Assembly: GCF_047272945.1 (NCBI RefSeq)
Contig: NZ_JBKOPS010000006.1
Location: 186,001-250,000 of the forward strand
DNA: 64,000 nucleotides
Direction of reading: 5' to 3'
DNA from: Rubrolithibacter danxiaensis
GTDB lineage: Bacteria > Bacteroidota > Bacteroidia > Sphingobacteriales > Sphingobacteriaceae
In this document: positions 51,182-58,974 of the stretch, one piece after another
How positions within the stretch are numbered: position 1 is the first letter of the stretch
Layout of the letters: each line of letters starts with the position of its first letter
Notes under the pieces: generated by a model
Told to the model about the DNA's origin: nothing
The model's database searches: none
What the model saw: the letters and a program-made list of their open reading frames with translations, nothing else
Made by a program: the position numbers and the translations under genes

Positions 51182-52264
51182 TCATTCGCAAAATTGTCCG
51201 TTGTCAGAGTAGCACCAATGTTGTCCTTCTTCCTTTGTCGCTTCAAACTCTATTTCTATTTTATGTCTTATGCCGTTGGGGTCGTTCTGTCCGTCCATTT
51301 TTTCTGTGTTTAAGAACCAATCGCCAAAAATTGAGTCACAGTAGAAGCAGCCGTGTGATAAATAGCTGTCGTGAACTGTTTTGCTATATCGCTTTTTTAG
51401 TTGTCCGATTTTGAGATTTTTACCTTTCTCTGTTTGTAAGAACTGCTTTACAGCTTCATATATTTTGGGGCTTTTGTCAATATCGTCATTGTCCCACATT
51501 GAACCCATTAAATAAAAGTCCTGATTGCATACCGTAACAAGATTTTGTTCGACTGTCCAAAGGTGTTGGGGTTTATGGCACTTCCAACAGCTTGTTTCAA
51601 AGAAAACGATTGTTACTTCTTGTTTTGGTTTCAGTCGAATGTGTTCGCAGAATTTTAATCTTCTTTTTAATAAGCTGTCTACCAAAGTCCTTAATGGAAG
51701 TTGTGTCTGTTTGAGTTGAGCAATAATGTTTGAGTTGTCGTCTTTAAATATTTTGAATGCTGGTATTTCTTTGTCAGCTTTTAGATGTTCGTCATATTCT
51801 CTTAACTCCTTTGGTGCTGTGCGGAAAAACCAGCAACCACGAACATTTGATTCTTTATATCTGTCTTGGCGAAATTTTGTGTCTTCAAATGTCTGTTTGC
51901 TCCATTGAACTTCAAATGCAATTCGTTTTTCATTTCGGATAGCCAAAACGTCTGCTCTCCAATTAGTTTCTGAAAATTCAGGTATCGCTTTCCAGCCATT
52001 TTCTTTGCAAGCTTCTATTATTTCAATTTTTGCTCTCAAATGTTCTGGTGATTCTGGTTTCCAGTCGCAAGTGTTGTCTGATTTTGCGTGAACGAAGTGT
52101 CTAAGACCTTTGCTACTTGTCCTTAAAAATCCAACGTGTCGGCAACACGGCAATGTCAAAACGGACTCTTTTGATTTGAGCTGCTTTTTTAAATCTTCCC
52201 ATTGTTTTTCGTCTTGGTCAATGGAAATGATTTCTTCATTGTCTATGTATGCTCTTAATGGCAT
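51182..52264 (-). CDS. CoiA-like competence/nuclease family protein, cassette-borne
   Basis: 360 residues. The N-terminal segment (SKESVLTLPCCRHVGFLRTS, RHFVHAK) and the PD-(D/E)XK-type nuclease core WRADVLAIRNEKRIAFEVQW (Asp, then E-x-Q) match CoiA-like proteins. Two CxxC pairs (CWKCHKPQHLW and CFYCDS) probably bind zinc. CoiA acts in DNA processing during natural transformation, but cassette-borne relatives may serve in defence or DNA uptake. First cassette of island 3 from the presumed leading end. Confidence 0.75.
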   Translation of the reverse strand: MPLRAYIDNEEIISIDQDEKQWEDLKKQLKSKESVLTLPCCRHVGFLRTSSKGLRHFVHAKSDNTCDWKPESPEHLRAKIEIIEACKENGWKAIPEFSETNWRADVLAIRNEKRIAFEVQWSKQTFEDTKFRQDRYKESNVRGCWFFRTAPKELREYDEHLKADKEIPAFKIFKDDNSNIIAQLKQTQLPLRTLVDSLLKRRLKFCEHIRLKPKQEVTIVFFETSCWKCHKPQHLWTVEQNLVTVCNQDFYLMGSMWDNDDIDKSPKIYEAVKQFLQTEKGKNLKIGQLKKRYSKTVHDSYLSHGCFYCDSIFGDWFLNTEKMDGQNDPNGIRHKIEIEFEATKEEGQHWCYSDNGQFCE

Positions 52265-52290
52265 TTCTTTCTTTTGTTGTCGGTCTTCTT

Positions 52291-52440
52291 AAAATGAGCT
52301 ATAACGAGTGGCTTTGCGCACACTTTCGTATATTTCTGTTATATCTGTTGTTATTCTTCTAGCCTAAACACGCATTATAGTTAAAACAATATTAAAACAT
52401 AGTTAAAAATTTATCCCTGCAATTCCAAATAGAAGTGCTA
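52291..52440. repeat. Conserved island-end sequence G (attI-like position)
   Basis: GAGCTATAACGAGTGGCTTT onward matches 6841-6973 in two blocks: CACACTT.CGTATATTTC and ATTAAAAC.TAGTTAA.AAT / AATT.CAAAT near 52405-52434. It lacks the full palindrome of the other sites. It joins the last cassette to the asnS 3' region. Confidence 0.6.
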
Positions 52441-52464
52441 ATTATAAAATATGCTGAAAATATA

Positions 52465-52497
52465 AAAAGCAGAGAAAGAATGTTTTTCTCTGCTTTT
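52465..52497 (-). terminator. Intrinsic terminator of asnS
   Basis: AAAAGCAGAGAAA (52465-52477) pairs perfectly with TTTCTCTGCTTTT (52485-52497), 7-base loop; the pairing continues weakly outside (ATGCT / AGCAT). Lies 25 bp behind the asnS stop on the minus strand. Confidence 0.8.
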
Positions 52498-52521
52498 AGC
52501 ATATTGATTTAAGGTACGAAA

Positions 52522-53970
52522 CTAAAACTCCGCGTTTTTCGGCGTACGCGGGAAAGGAATTACATCACGGATGTTTGTCATGCCGGTTACAAATAAAACG
52601 AGGCGTTCAAAACCTAAACCAAAGCCGGCATGCGGTGCGGAACCAAAACGGCGGGTATCCAGGTACCAGGAAAGTTCTTCGGCCGGGATGTTCATTTCCT
52701 GCATGCGTTGTTCCAGCATATCCAGGCGTTCTTCCCGCTGCGACCCGCCAACAATCTCCCCGATACCGGGGAATAAAATATCCATCGCCCTTACGGTTTT
52801 TCTGCCTTGTTCATCCGCTTCATTCTGCCTCATGTAAAAGGCTTTAATTTCTGCCGGGTAATTGGTTAAGATCACCGGTTTTTTGAAGTGCTTTTCTACC
52901 AGGTAGCGCTCGTGTTCTGATTGCAGGTCGGCGCCCCAGTTATCAATCAAATATTTGAATTGTTTTTTCTGGTTGGGTTTCGAATTCTTCAGAATATCGA
53001 TGGCTTCGGTGTAGGTGAGGCGCTCAAAATCATTGTCGAGGCAAAAGTTCAGCTTGGCTATCAGGTCAAACTCCGAGCGTTCGTTCTGCGGTTTCTGCTT
53101 TTCTTCTTCCAGTAAACGGTTCTTCAGGAATTCAAGCTCTTCGGAACAGTTTTCAATCGCATAGCTGATCACATATTTTAACAATGCTTCCGCCAGGTCC
53201 ATGTTGTCGTTCAGATCGTAAAAGGCCATTTCAGGCTCAATCATCCAAAACTCAGCTAAATGCCGGGTTGTATTGGAGTTTTCAGCCCTGAAAGTAGGTC
53301 CGAATGTGTAAATATCGCCAAAGGCCATGGCTGCAAGTTCTCCTTCCAACTGCCCGGAAACGGTAAGATTGGTAGCTTTTCCGAAAAAATCTTCTTTAAA
53401 GTTAACGGAGCCGTCTTCATTCCTCGGCGTATTTTCAAACTCGAGGGTAGTAACGCGAAACATTTCTCCGGCACCTTCCGCATCCGATCCGGTAATGATC
53501 GGCGTGTGCATATAAATAAAACCACGATCGTTAAAGAATTTGTGTACGGCAAAAGCCAACGCATTACGAACCTTGAAAACAGCATTGAACGTATTGGTGC
53601 GAAAACGAAGGTGAGCTATTTCCCGTAAAAATTCCAGACTGTGTTTTTTAGGTTGCAAAGGATATTTTTCGGGATCGCTGTCGCCCAGTATTTCGAGCTG
53701 CTGCACCTTGATCTCTACTTTCTGGCCTTTTCCCAAAGATTCTATCAGTTCTCCCGTTACAGAAACTGCCGCACCGGTTGTTAACCGTTTCAATAAAGCT
53801 TCGTCCGTATTATTAAAGTCAACAACTGCCTGAATATTATTGATAGTTGAACCATCGTTAATGGCGATGAACTGATTGTTACGAAAAGTTCTTACCCAGC
53901 CTTTAACCGTAACCTGTTTGTTGAATTCAGTAGTGTTAAGCAGATCTTTAATCTTAGTACGTTGAAGCAT
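52522..53970 (-). CDS. asnS: Asparaginyl-tRNA synthetase
   Basis: 482 residues. N-terminal OB-fold anticodon domain (VTVKGWVRTFRNNQFIAIND) and class II catalytic core with motif 2 FRAENSNTTRHLAEFWMIEP and motif 3 GFGLGFERLVLFVTGM. AsnRS rather than AspRS by overall length and the YTFGPTFRAENSNT signature. Housekeeping; its 3' end is the boundary of cassette island 3. Confidence 0.95.
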   Translation of the reverse strand: MLQRTKIKDLLNTTEFNKQVTVKGWVRTFRNNQFIAINDGSTINNIQAVVDFNNTDEALLKRLTTGAAVSVTGELIESLGKGQKVEIKVQQLEILGDSDPEKYPLQPKKHSLEFLREIAHLRFRTNTFNAVFKVRNALAFAVHKFFNDRGFIYMHTPIITGSDAEGAGEMFRVTTLEFENTPRNEDGSVNFKEDFFGKATNLTVSGQLEGELAAMAFGDIYTFGPTFRAENSNTTRHLAEFWMIEPEMAFYDLNDNMDLAEALLKYVISYAIENCSEELEFLKNRLLEEEKQKPQNERSEFDLIAKLNFCLDNDFERLTYTEAIDILKNSKPNQKKQFKYLIDNWGADLQSEHERYLVEKHFKKPVILTNYPAEIKAFYMRQNEADEQGRKTVRAMDILFPGIGEIVGGSQREERLDMLEQRMQEMNIPAEELSWYLDTRRFGSAPHAGFGLGFERLVLFVTGMTNIRDVIPFPRTPKNAEF

Positions 53971-54173
53971 AATCCTTTTTCTTTTACATAATTAATAATA
54001 TTCCTTTAGGGAATAGTTGAAATGTTTTGCAAAAATATAAACCTTCCCCGCATTACGAGTAATATCTGTTTAAATATGAGGAAGTAACCTGAATTTTAAA
54101 TCGGTACTGGTTCCGCCGACTGTGGTATAAAAAGAATTCTGTTTATTTCTTCCTCCTGCTCCTTTTAACAGGT

Positions 54174-54190
54174 GAGGAGGCAACCTCCTC
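54174..54190 (+). promoter_or_regulatory. Hairpin GAGGAGG / CCTCCTC before the CHRD gene
   Basis: GAGGAGG (54174-54180) pairs with CCTCCTC (54184-54190) over a 3-base loop. An upstream CCTCCT (54152-54157) could pair with the same GAGGAGG instead, so two exclusive structures are possible in the leader. No function can be shown. Confidence 0.4.
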
Positions 54191-54225
54191 TTTGCGATGA
54201 ACGTACCTGTTATAAAAATCAGCTT

Positions 54226-54711
54226 ATGAAAACACTTATAAAAAATCAACTGAACGCACTGCTGTTTATTTTGGGAGTACTGGTATTTGCTATGTCTGCC
54301 TGTAAAAAAGATAAGAAGGAGGATGCGAACCCATTAAAGACAGCTACCATACAATTGAGTGGCGCAAATGAGGTGCCTGCAGTTACAGACGGAGGCAGCG
54401 GTACGATAGAAGTAGCGTTCGATCCAATTAGCAGGGTGATCTCTTACAACCTCAGCTGGCAGTTAGGAGCAAGTTCTTCTACAACTACAGGAATGCATTT
54501 TCACGGTGCAGAGAATGGTTCTCCCAGCACGAGTTCTCCTGTTGAAATTCCGGTAACGGGTTTTAGTGCCGGTAATTCAGGAACATTAAGCGGTTCTACC
54601 GATCCTTTAACACAAGAGCAGGCAAACGAATTGCTGGCAGGAAAATGGTATTTCAATGTTCACAGTTCCGCCCATCCGTCCGGCGAAATAAGAGGGAATA
54701 TTATTTTTTAA
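54226..54711 (+). CDS. CHRD domain lipoprotein
   Basis: 161 residues from MKTLIKNQL, lipoprotein signal with Cys in FAMSACKKDKK. CHRD pattern: TIQLSGANEVPAVTDGGSGT at the start, GMHFHGAENG and the end KWYFNVHSSAHPSGEIRGNI. CHRD domains are beta-rich, found in extracellular proteins and named after chordin; function in bacteria unknown. Confidence 0.9.
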   Translation: MKTLIKNQLNALLFILGVLVFAMSACKKDKKEDANPLKTATIQLSGANEVPAVTDGGSGTIEVAFDPISRVISYNLSWQLGASSSTTTGMHFHGAENGSPSTSSPVEIPVTGFSAGNSGTLSGSTDPLTQEQANELLAGKWYFNVHSSAHPSGEIRGNIIF

Positions 54712-54736
54712 TGGTTTTGGTTTAAATGCAGTTTTG

Positions 54737-54769
54737 AAAAGCCATTCCCCGATCGGGTGGTGGCTTTTT
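54737..54769. terminator. Bidirectional terminator
   Basis: AAAAGCCA and TGGCTTTTT (54737-54769) with an inner CCGATCGG, between the convergent CHRD and Kelch genes. Symmetric A/T flanks allow it to work on both strands. Confidence 0.7.
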
Positions 54770-55760
54770 ACTCACTTTCAAATACTTCTATTGCAATATC
54801 GTCAGATCCCGCTCCGCCGGCTATGTAAATTTTGTCGTTTAGTATAGCTCCGCCCACTCCGTTGCGGGCTTTGTTCAAATCTGCGGCGTGTATCCAGCCG
54901 GTGCTGCCGGCAGGGTCAAGGTAATAAACATCTTTCTGGGGGCCATTGGGAGTACTTTTGGTCGCTCGTTCTCCGCCGATATAGAAGATTTTATTATGAA
55001 GGTTTACAGCGGTTCCTCCACCTGTTCCCAAAGGCAGGCTGGCATCTAATGTTGACCATTTTCCGGTTTTAAAATCGAAGCAATCTACTTCCAAAATGGT
55101 TTTATCGAAAAAGGACATAAAATTGCCGGGTTCGTGGTAACTTGTATTACGACCGCCGATAGCGTATAATTTATCATTTACAACAACAGCCGTTGAGTGA
55201 TCGCGGATGTGGGGAGCGTTGGGCAACTTTCTCCAGGTTTTCGTTTCAGGATCATACTCGTCAAACATGTTGGTAGTTCCGCTTACATGCCCATGCTGAA
55301 TGCCATTTACCAGGTAGATTTTTCCTTTATAGACTGCAGCGCCGGCTGCTGCTCTTCTTCTTCCTGCGGGAATTTCGCCTTCTTTTTTCCATCGGTCTTT
55401 TTCAGTATCATAGCTATAAACATGCGTTAGTGTATGTTGATCCGGATAAGTTCCTCCTGAGAATGCTTCCAATACATAAATTTTGTTTTTATAAACAACA
55501 GGCTGAAAATGGTGTATTTCTGCAGGGGCGGTAGCTTTTTTAGTCCAGACAGAAGTGGCAGGATTGAAAATTTCAACCGGTGCCGGTGCTCCCTGTCCGC
55601 CAAGTAAATATAGTTTTCCATTTACCGCCGCTAATCCGCACTCGCTGCGGCCCTCTATTTTGTCGTTTGTACTGATAAGTTTCCAATGTCCGTTCTGCGC
55701 TTTGATTACCGGGGGTAAAATAAAAAGGAATGCCAGGATAAAAAGGAGAGGTGTTTTCAT
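54768..55760 (-). CDS. Exported Kelch-repeat beta-propeller protein
   Basis: 330 residues from MKTPLLFIL, with signal peptide (ending VIKAQ). Five or six Kelch repeats with GG doublets (NGKLYLLGGQGAPAPVEIFN, NDKLYAIGGRNTSYHEPGNF, HNKIFYIGGERATKSTPNGP, NDKIYIAGGAG). Probably periplasmic or secreted, a carbohydrate- or protein-binding propeller. Upstream codons to 55844 run into the sucC terminator and are not used. Confidence 0.88.
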   Translation of the reverse strand: MKTPLLFILAFLFILPPVIKAQNGHWKLISTNDKIEGRSECGLAAVNGKLYLLGGQGAPAPVEIFNPATSVWTKKATAPAEIHHFQPVVYKNKIYVLEAFSGGTYPDQHTLTHVYSYDTEKDRWKKEGEIPAGRRRAAAGAAVYKGKIYLVNGIQHGHVSGTTNMFDEYDPETKTWRKLPNAPHIRDHSTAVVVNDKLYAIGGRNTSYHEPGNFMSFFDKTILEVDCFDFKTGKWSTLDASLPLGTGGGTAVNLHNKIFYIGGERATKSTPNGPQKDVYYLDPAGSTGWIHAADLNKARNGVGGAILNDKIYIAGGAGSDDIAIEVFESE

Positions 55761-55822
55761 AGCAGGAAGTTTTAAAGAAATAAATTTCCTGATTCTTTTT
55801 ATAAGGAAGAAATAGAAAACAA

Positions 55823-55852
55823 AAAAGCCATTGCGGGCATGCAATGGCTTTT
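55823..55852 (-). terminator. Intrinsic terminator of sucC
   Basis: AAAAGCCATTGC (55823-55834) pairs perfectly with GCAATGGCTTTT (55841-55852), 6-base loop, T-rich end on the minus strand. 22 bp behind the sucC stop. Confidence 0.85.
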
Positions 55853-55874
55853 GAACTTAAAACTATGGACTTTC

Positions 55875-57068
55875 TTATTTTGAAAGTACTTTTGTTACCA
55901 GTTCGGCAGCCTCTTTAAGAAGAATGGCCGAGTAAACCTGTAGTCCCGATTCATCAATAAGTTTTTTAGCTTCTTCGGCATTTGTTCCCTGTAAGCGAAC
56001 AATGATTGGCACAGGAATATTGCCTATTTCATTATATGCATCAATAACGCCTTGCGCAACACGATCGCAACGAACAATACCTCCGAAAATATTAATAAGT
56101 ATCGCTTTAACGTTCGGATCTTTCAGTATGATATTAAATGCGGCTTTAACTGTCTGTGCATTGGCAGTTCCACCAACGTCCAGGAAGTTTGCAGGTTCGC
56201 CACCCGCTAATTTTATGATATCCATGGTTGCCATTGCCAAACCGGCTCCGTTTACCATACAGCCTACATTTCCATCTAATTTAACGTAATTAAGGTTTGA
56301 TTCGCTGGCTTCTACTTCCATCGGATCTTCTTCGGTTACGTCACGGTAAGCAGCATAATCCGGGTGACGGAATAAGCCATTTTCATCCAGATTAACCTTT
56401 GCATCTACGGCAATTATTTTATTGTCAGAAGTTTTTAAAACAGGATTGATCTCAAACATAGATGAATCTGTAGCTTCATACGCTTTATAAAGTGCAGCTA
56501 CAAATTTGGTCATATCTTTAAAAGCTACTCCGCTCAAACCCAGGTTGAAGGCAATTTTACTTGCCTGGAACGGGCGCAGTCCAACTTTCGGGTCAATTTC
56601 TTCTTTAAAGATCAGATGGGGAGTTGTTTCTGCAACATGCTCGATATCCATCCCGCCTTCGGTAGAATACATAATAATATTGCGTCCTTTTGCACGGTCT
56701 AACAGAACGCTCATGTAAAACTCTTTGGTTTCACTTTCACCCGGATAATAAACATCCTGCGCAATTAAAACCTTATTCACTTTTTTACCTTCCGGACCAG
56801 TTTGCGGAGTAATAAGCTGCATCCCGATTATTTGAGAAGCTTTTTCTCTTACTTCATCCAGGTTTTTTGCAAGCTTTACACCACCGCCTTTTCCACGTCC
56901 GCCTGCATGAATTTGTGCTTTTACCACAACCCAATCAGAATTGTAATCTTCTTTCAGCTTTTTGGCAGCTTCTACAGCTTGTTCCGGGGTATCTGCTACA
57001 ATACCTTCCTGAACCCGAACGCCGAAACTTTTTAATATCTCTTTACCTTGATATTCGTGAATATTCAT
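55875..57068 (-). CDS. sucC: Succinate--CoA ligase (ADP/GDP-forming) subunit beta
   Basis: 397 residues. N-terminal ATP-grasp domain (MNIHEYQGKEILKSFGV, KAQIHAGGRGKGGGVKLAKN) and the C-terminal CoA-ligase domain with KAILINIFGGIVRCDRVAQG. Catalyses succinyl-CoA to succinate with substrate-level phosphorylation in the TCA cycle. The alpha subunit gene is not adjacent, as is usual in Bacteroidota. Confidence 0.96.
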   Translation of the reverse strand: MNIHEYQGKEILKSFGVRVQEGIVADTPEQAVEAAKKLKEDYNSDWVVVKAQIHAGGRGKGGGVKLAKNLDEVREKASQIIGMQLITPQTGPEGKKVNKVLIAQDVYYPGESETKEFYMSVLLDRAKGRNIIMYSTEGGMDIEHVAETTPHLIFKEEIDPKVGLRPFQASKIAFNLGLSGVAFKDMTKFVAALYKAYEATDSSMFEINPVLKTSDNKIIAVDAKVNLDENGLFRHPDYAAYRDVTEEDPMEVEASESNLNYVKLDGNVGCMVNGAGLAMATMDIIKLAGGEPANFLDVGGTANAQTVKAAFNIILKDPNVKAILINIFGGIVRCDRVAQGVIDAYNEIGNIPVPIIVRLQGTNAEEAKKLIDESGLQVYSAILLKEAAELVTKVLSK

Positions 57069-57196
57069 TGATTCAAATTTGCGGTAAAACTACAAATCGT
57101 AGCCTGTTTTTAAAATTTTTATCTGGAAAAAGATTAATTGGATGAATCAGGTTGAGATGTAAAACAATTTTCCTGCAGCTTTCTTTATCTTCGCAC

Positions 57197-57856
57197 ATGC
57201 TTACGGCTTCAGGAATTACTAAATCTTACGGAAAGCTTGAAATCCTCAAGGGTGTTGATCTGGAGGTCAGGCAAAAGGAAATTGTCACTATTCTTGGTGC
57301 ATCCGGTGCCGGAAAGAGTACCTTGCTTCATATTATAGGCACCTTGGACAAACCGGATGCAGGGGATTTATTAATCCACGGTGTGAGGGTGAATAAGCTG
57401 TCGCCTCAGCGCTTAAGTGCTTTCCGCAACGAATACATTGGCTTTATTTTTCAGTTCCACCATTTATTACCGGAGTTTACTGCACTTGAAAATATTTGTA
57501 TCCCGGCATTTATTGCTAAGAAGGGCAGAAAGGAAGCAGAAAGCAGGGCTTATGAACTTCTGGAAATGCTGGGGCTTAAACATCGTGCAGATCATAAACC
57601 TTCCGAACTTTCGGGCGGAGAGCAGCAGCGGGTATCTGTGGCAAGAGCATTAATGAATAAACCTTTAATTATTCTTGCTGATGAACCTTCAGGAAACCTG
57701 GATTCAGCCAACGCGGAAAATCTGCACAAATTGTTTATTCAGCTGCGGAATGATTTCGGGCAGACTTTTGTAATTGTAACCCATAATGAAGACCTTGCAG
57801 AAATGTCTGACCGTAAAATTATGATGAAAGACGGGCAAATAACAGATCATTTATAA
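57197..57856 (+). CDS. lolD: ABC transporter ATP-binding protein, LolD-like
   Basis: 219 residues. Walker A TILGASGAGKSTLLHIIGTL, Q-loop FIFQFHHLLPEFTALEN, signature LSGGEQQRVSVARAL, Walker B IILADEPSGNLDS and H-loop VTHNEDLAEMSDR. The size and LLPEFTALEN motif fit LolD (lipoprotein release). Start chosen at MLTASGI just behind a near -7 box TATCTTCG (57186-57193). The permease may be the one at 34.9 kb. Confidence 0.88.
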   Translation: MLTASGITKSYGKLEILKGVDLEVRQKEIVTILGASGAGKSTLLHIIGTLDKPDAGDLLIHGVRVNKLSPQRLSAFRNEYIGFIFQFHHLLPEFTALENICIPAFIAKKGRKEAESRAYELLEMLGLKHRADHKPSELSGGEQQRVSVARALMNKPLIILADEPSGNLDSANAENLHKLFIQLRNDFGQTFVIVTHNEDLAEMSDRKIMMKDGQITDHL

Positions 57857-57867
57857 ATAACGCTACA

Positions 57868-58353
57868 TTGAACATACTCATTACCGGCTCTACCTTTGCG
57901 AACGCTTATAAACTGAAAAGGTTACTGGAACGTGAAAACAGCGTTTTCCTCGCCGATGCAACAGAACTTCCGGAATTCCTTCTAAAGGGCTCTTCATTTA
58001 TTAAAATTCCGGGCGCTCATTCCAATACTTTTGTTCATGAGATGTTGAAGATTTGCCTGGATAACAGCATTGAAAGAGTATATCCTTTATTGAAGCAGGA
58101 AATTAAAGCATTAGCAGATGCTATTCAATTGTTTGAGGAGTATGGTATTGAACTGATGATTCCTGCAAAAGATCAGATTGCTGAACTCTTACCTCTAGAG
58201 GTATATTCAGGGCGGGAGATTGTGGTTATTGCACATGGCGAATGTGTTGCAACAACTGCTGCAAATAATCCGAAAATTCCTGCTGATACAGAGCGGGGTG
58301 TTTTCTGGACAAATAAAGAAAATACTGCATTTAACATCTTTACTGCCGATTAA
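57868..58353 (+). CDS. Pre-ATP-grasp-like Rossmann protein, orphan
   Basis: 161 residues from a TTG start. NILITGSTFANAYKLKRLLE is a Rossmann/pre-ATP-grasp opening, and the IERVYPLLKQEIKALADAIQ and YGIELMIPAKDQIAEL segments resemble the front part of carbamoyl-phosphate synthase-like ATP-grasp proteins, but the ATP-grasp domain itself is absent. It shares its last base pair with the HAD-like gene (A of TAATG), so both are made together. Function unknown. Confidence 0.65.
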   Translation: MNILITGSTFANAYKLKRLLERENSVFLADATELPEFLLKGSSFIKIPGAHSNTFVHEMLKICLDNSIERVYPLLKQEIKALADAIQLFEEYGIELMIPAKDQIAELLPLEVYSGREIVVIAHGECVATTAANNPKIPADTERGVFWTNKENTAFNIFTAD

Positions 58354-58967
58354 TGTTAACTTACCAGGATATCCCCTCAGGAAAGAAGGCTTTTGTTTTT
58401 GAGCTTGATAATGTAATTTATCCCGAAAAGGATTACCTGTTGCAGGTATATTATCTGTTCGCCAGTTTTATAGAATATACAGAAACATTTCCGCCTGCTG
58501 CAGACCTGCTTCAATTTTTAAAAACCAGCTACGAACATAAAGGCGCTACAGGAATTTTTGACAGGGCTAAAGAAGCGTTTGGAATAGATGAAAAATACCG
58601 CGAAAACTTAGATCGTTTACATAAAAATGCTCGTCTTCCTTTAAAATTGCTTATTTATAAAAATGTTCTTCAGCTGTTACAGCAGATTGTAGTTGACAGA
58701 AAACAGATTTTTCTGCTAACTAACGGAAACCCCGAACAGCAGCTGAATAAGATCAGGCAAGTGGAATGGAACGGATTGGAGCAATATTTGACCGTGTATT
58801 TTGCAGACGAAATTAAACCAAAACCAGAGACGGATGTCCTACTTTTTCTCATTGATAAATATAAACTGAGCAGAAAAGAGATCATCATTTTTGGAAGCTC
58901 TGAAACCGACCAGGAATTTGCGGCATCAGCAGGAGTTGATTATATTGAAATACAGGATTTGTTATAA
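58353..58967 (+). CDS. HAD-like protein with altered catalytic residues
   Basis: 204 residues with the HAD fold order. Motif I reads VFELDNVIYPEKDYL: the nucleophilic first Asp of DxD is Glu. Motif II FLLTNGNP and the motif III Lys (DEIKPKP) are kept; motif IV is FGSSETDQEFA instead of GD(S)xxD. A helical cap is present (residues 25-100). It is likely a pseudo-phosphatase with a binding role, coupled to the Rossmann protein upstream. Confidence 0.75.
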   Translation: MLTYQDIPSGKKAFVFELDNVIYPEKDYLLQVYYLFASFIEYTETFPPAADLLQFLKTSYEHKGATGIFDRAKEAFGIDEKYRENLDRLHKNARLPLKLLIYKNVLQLLQQIVVDRKQIFLLTNGNPEQQLNKIRQVEWNGLEQYLTVYFADEIKPKPETDVLLFLIDKYKLSRKEIIIFGSSETDQEFAASAGVDYIEIQDLL

Positions 58968-58974
58968 AGAAATT

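Larger units (their letters stand above)
47451..52440 (-). mobile_element. Cassette island 3 (six single-gene cassettes, no integrase seen)
   Basis: Six minus-strand genes (47592-48380, 48539-49066, 49230-49688, 49845-50399, 50518-51006, 51182-52264) alternate with six palindromic sites (starts at 47451, 48388, 49100, 49700, 50401, 51031). For each cassette, the start sequence is complementary to the first bases of its own 3' site: 10/10 in four, 9/9 in one, and 8/9 in one. The island ends at 52291-52440 in a sequence shared with island 1, followed by asnS. The integron-cassette reading is inference from this geometry. Confidence 0.8.
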
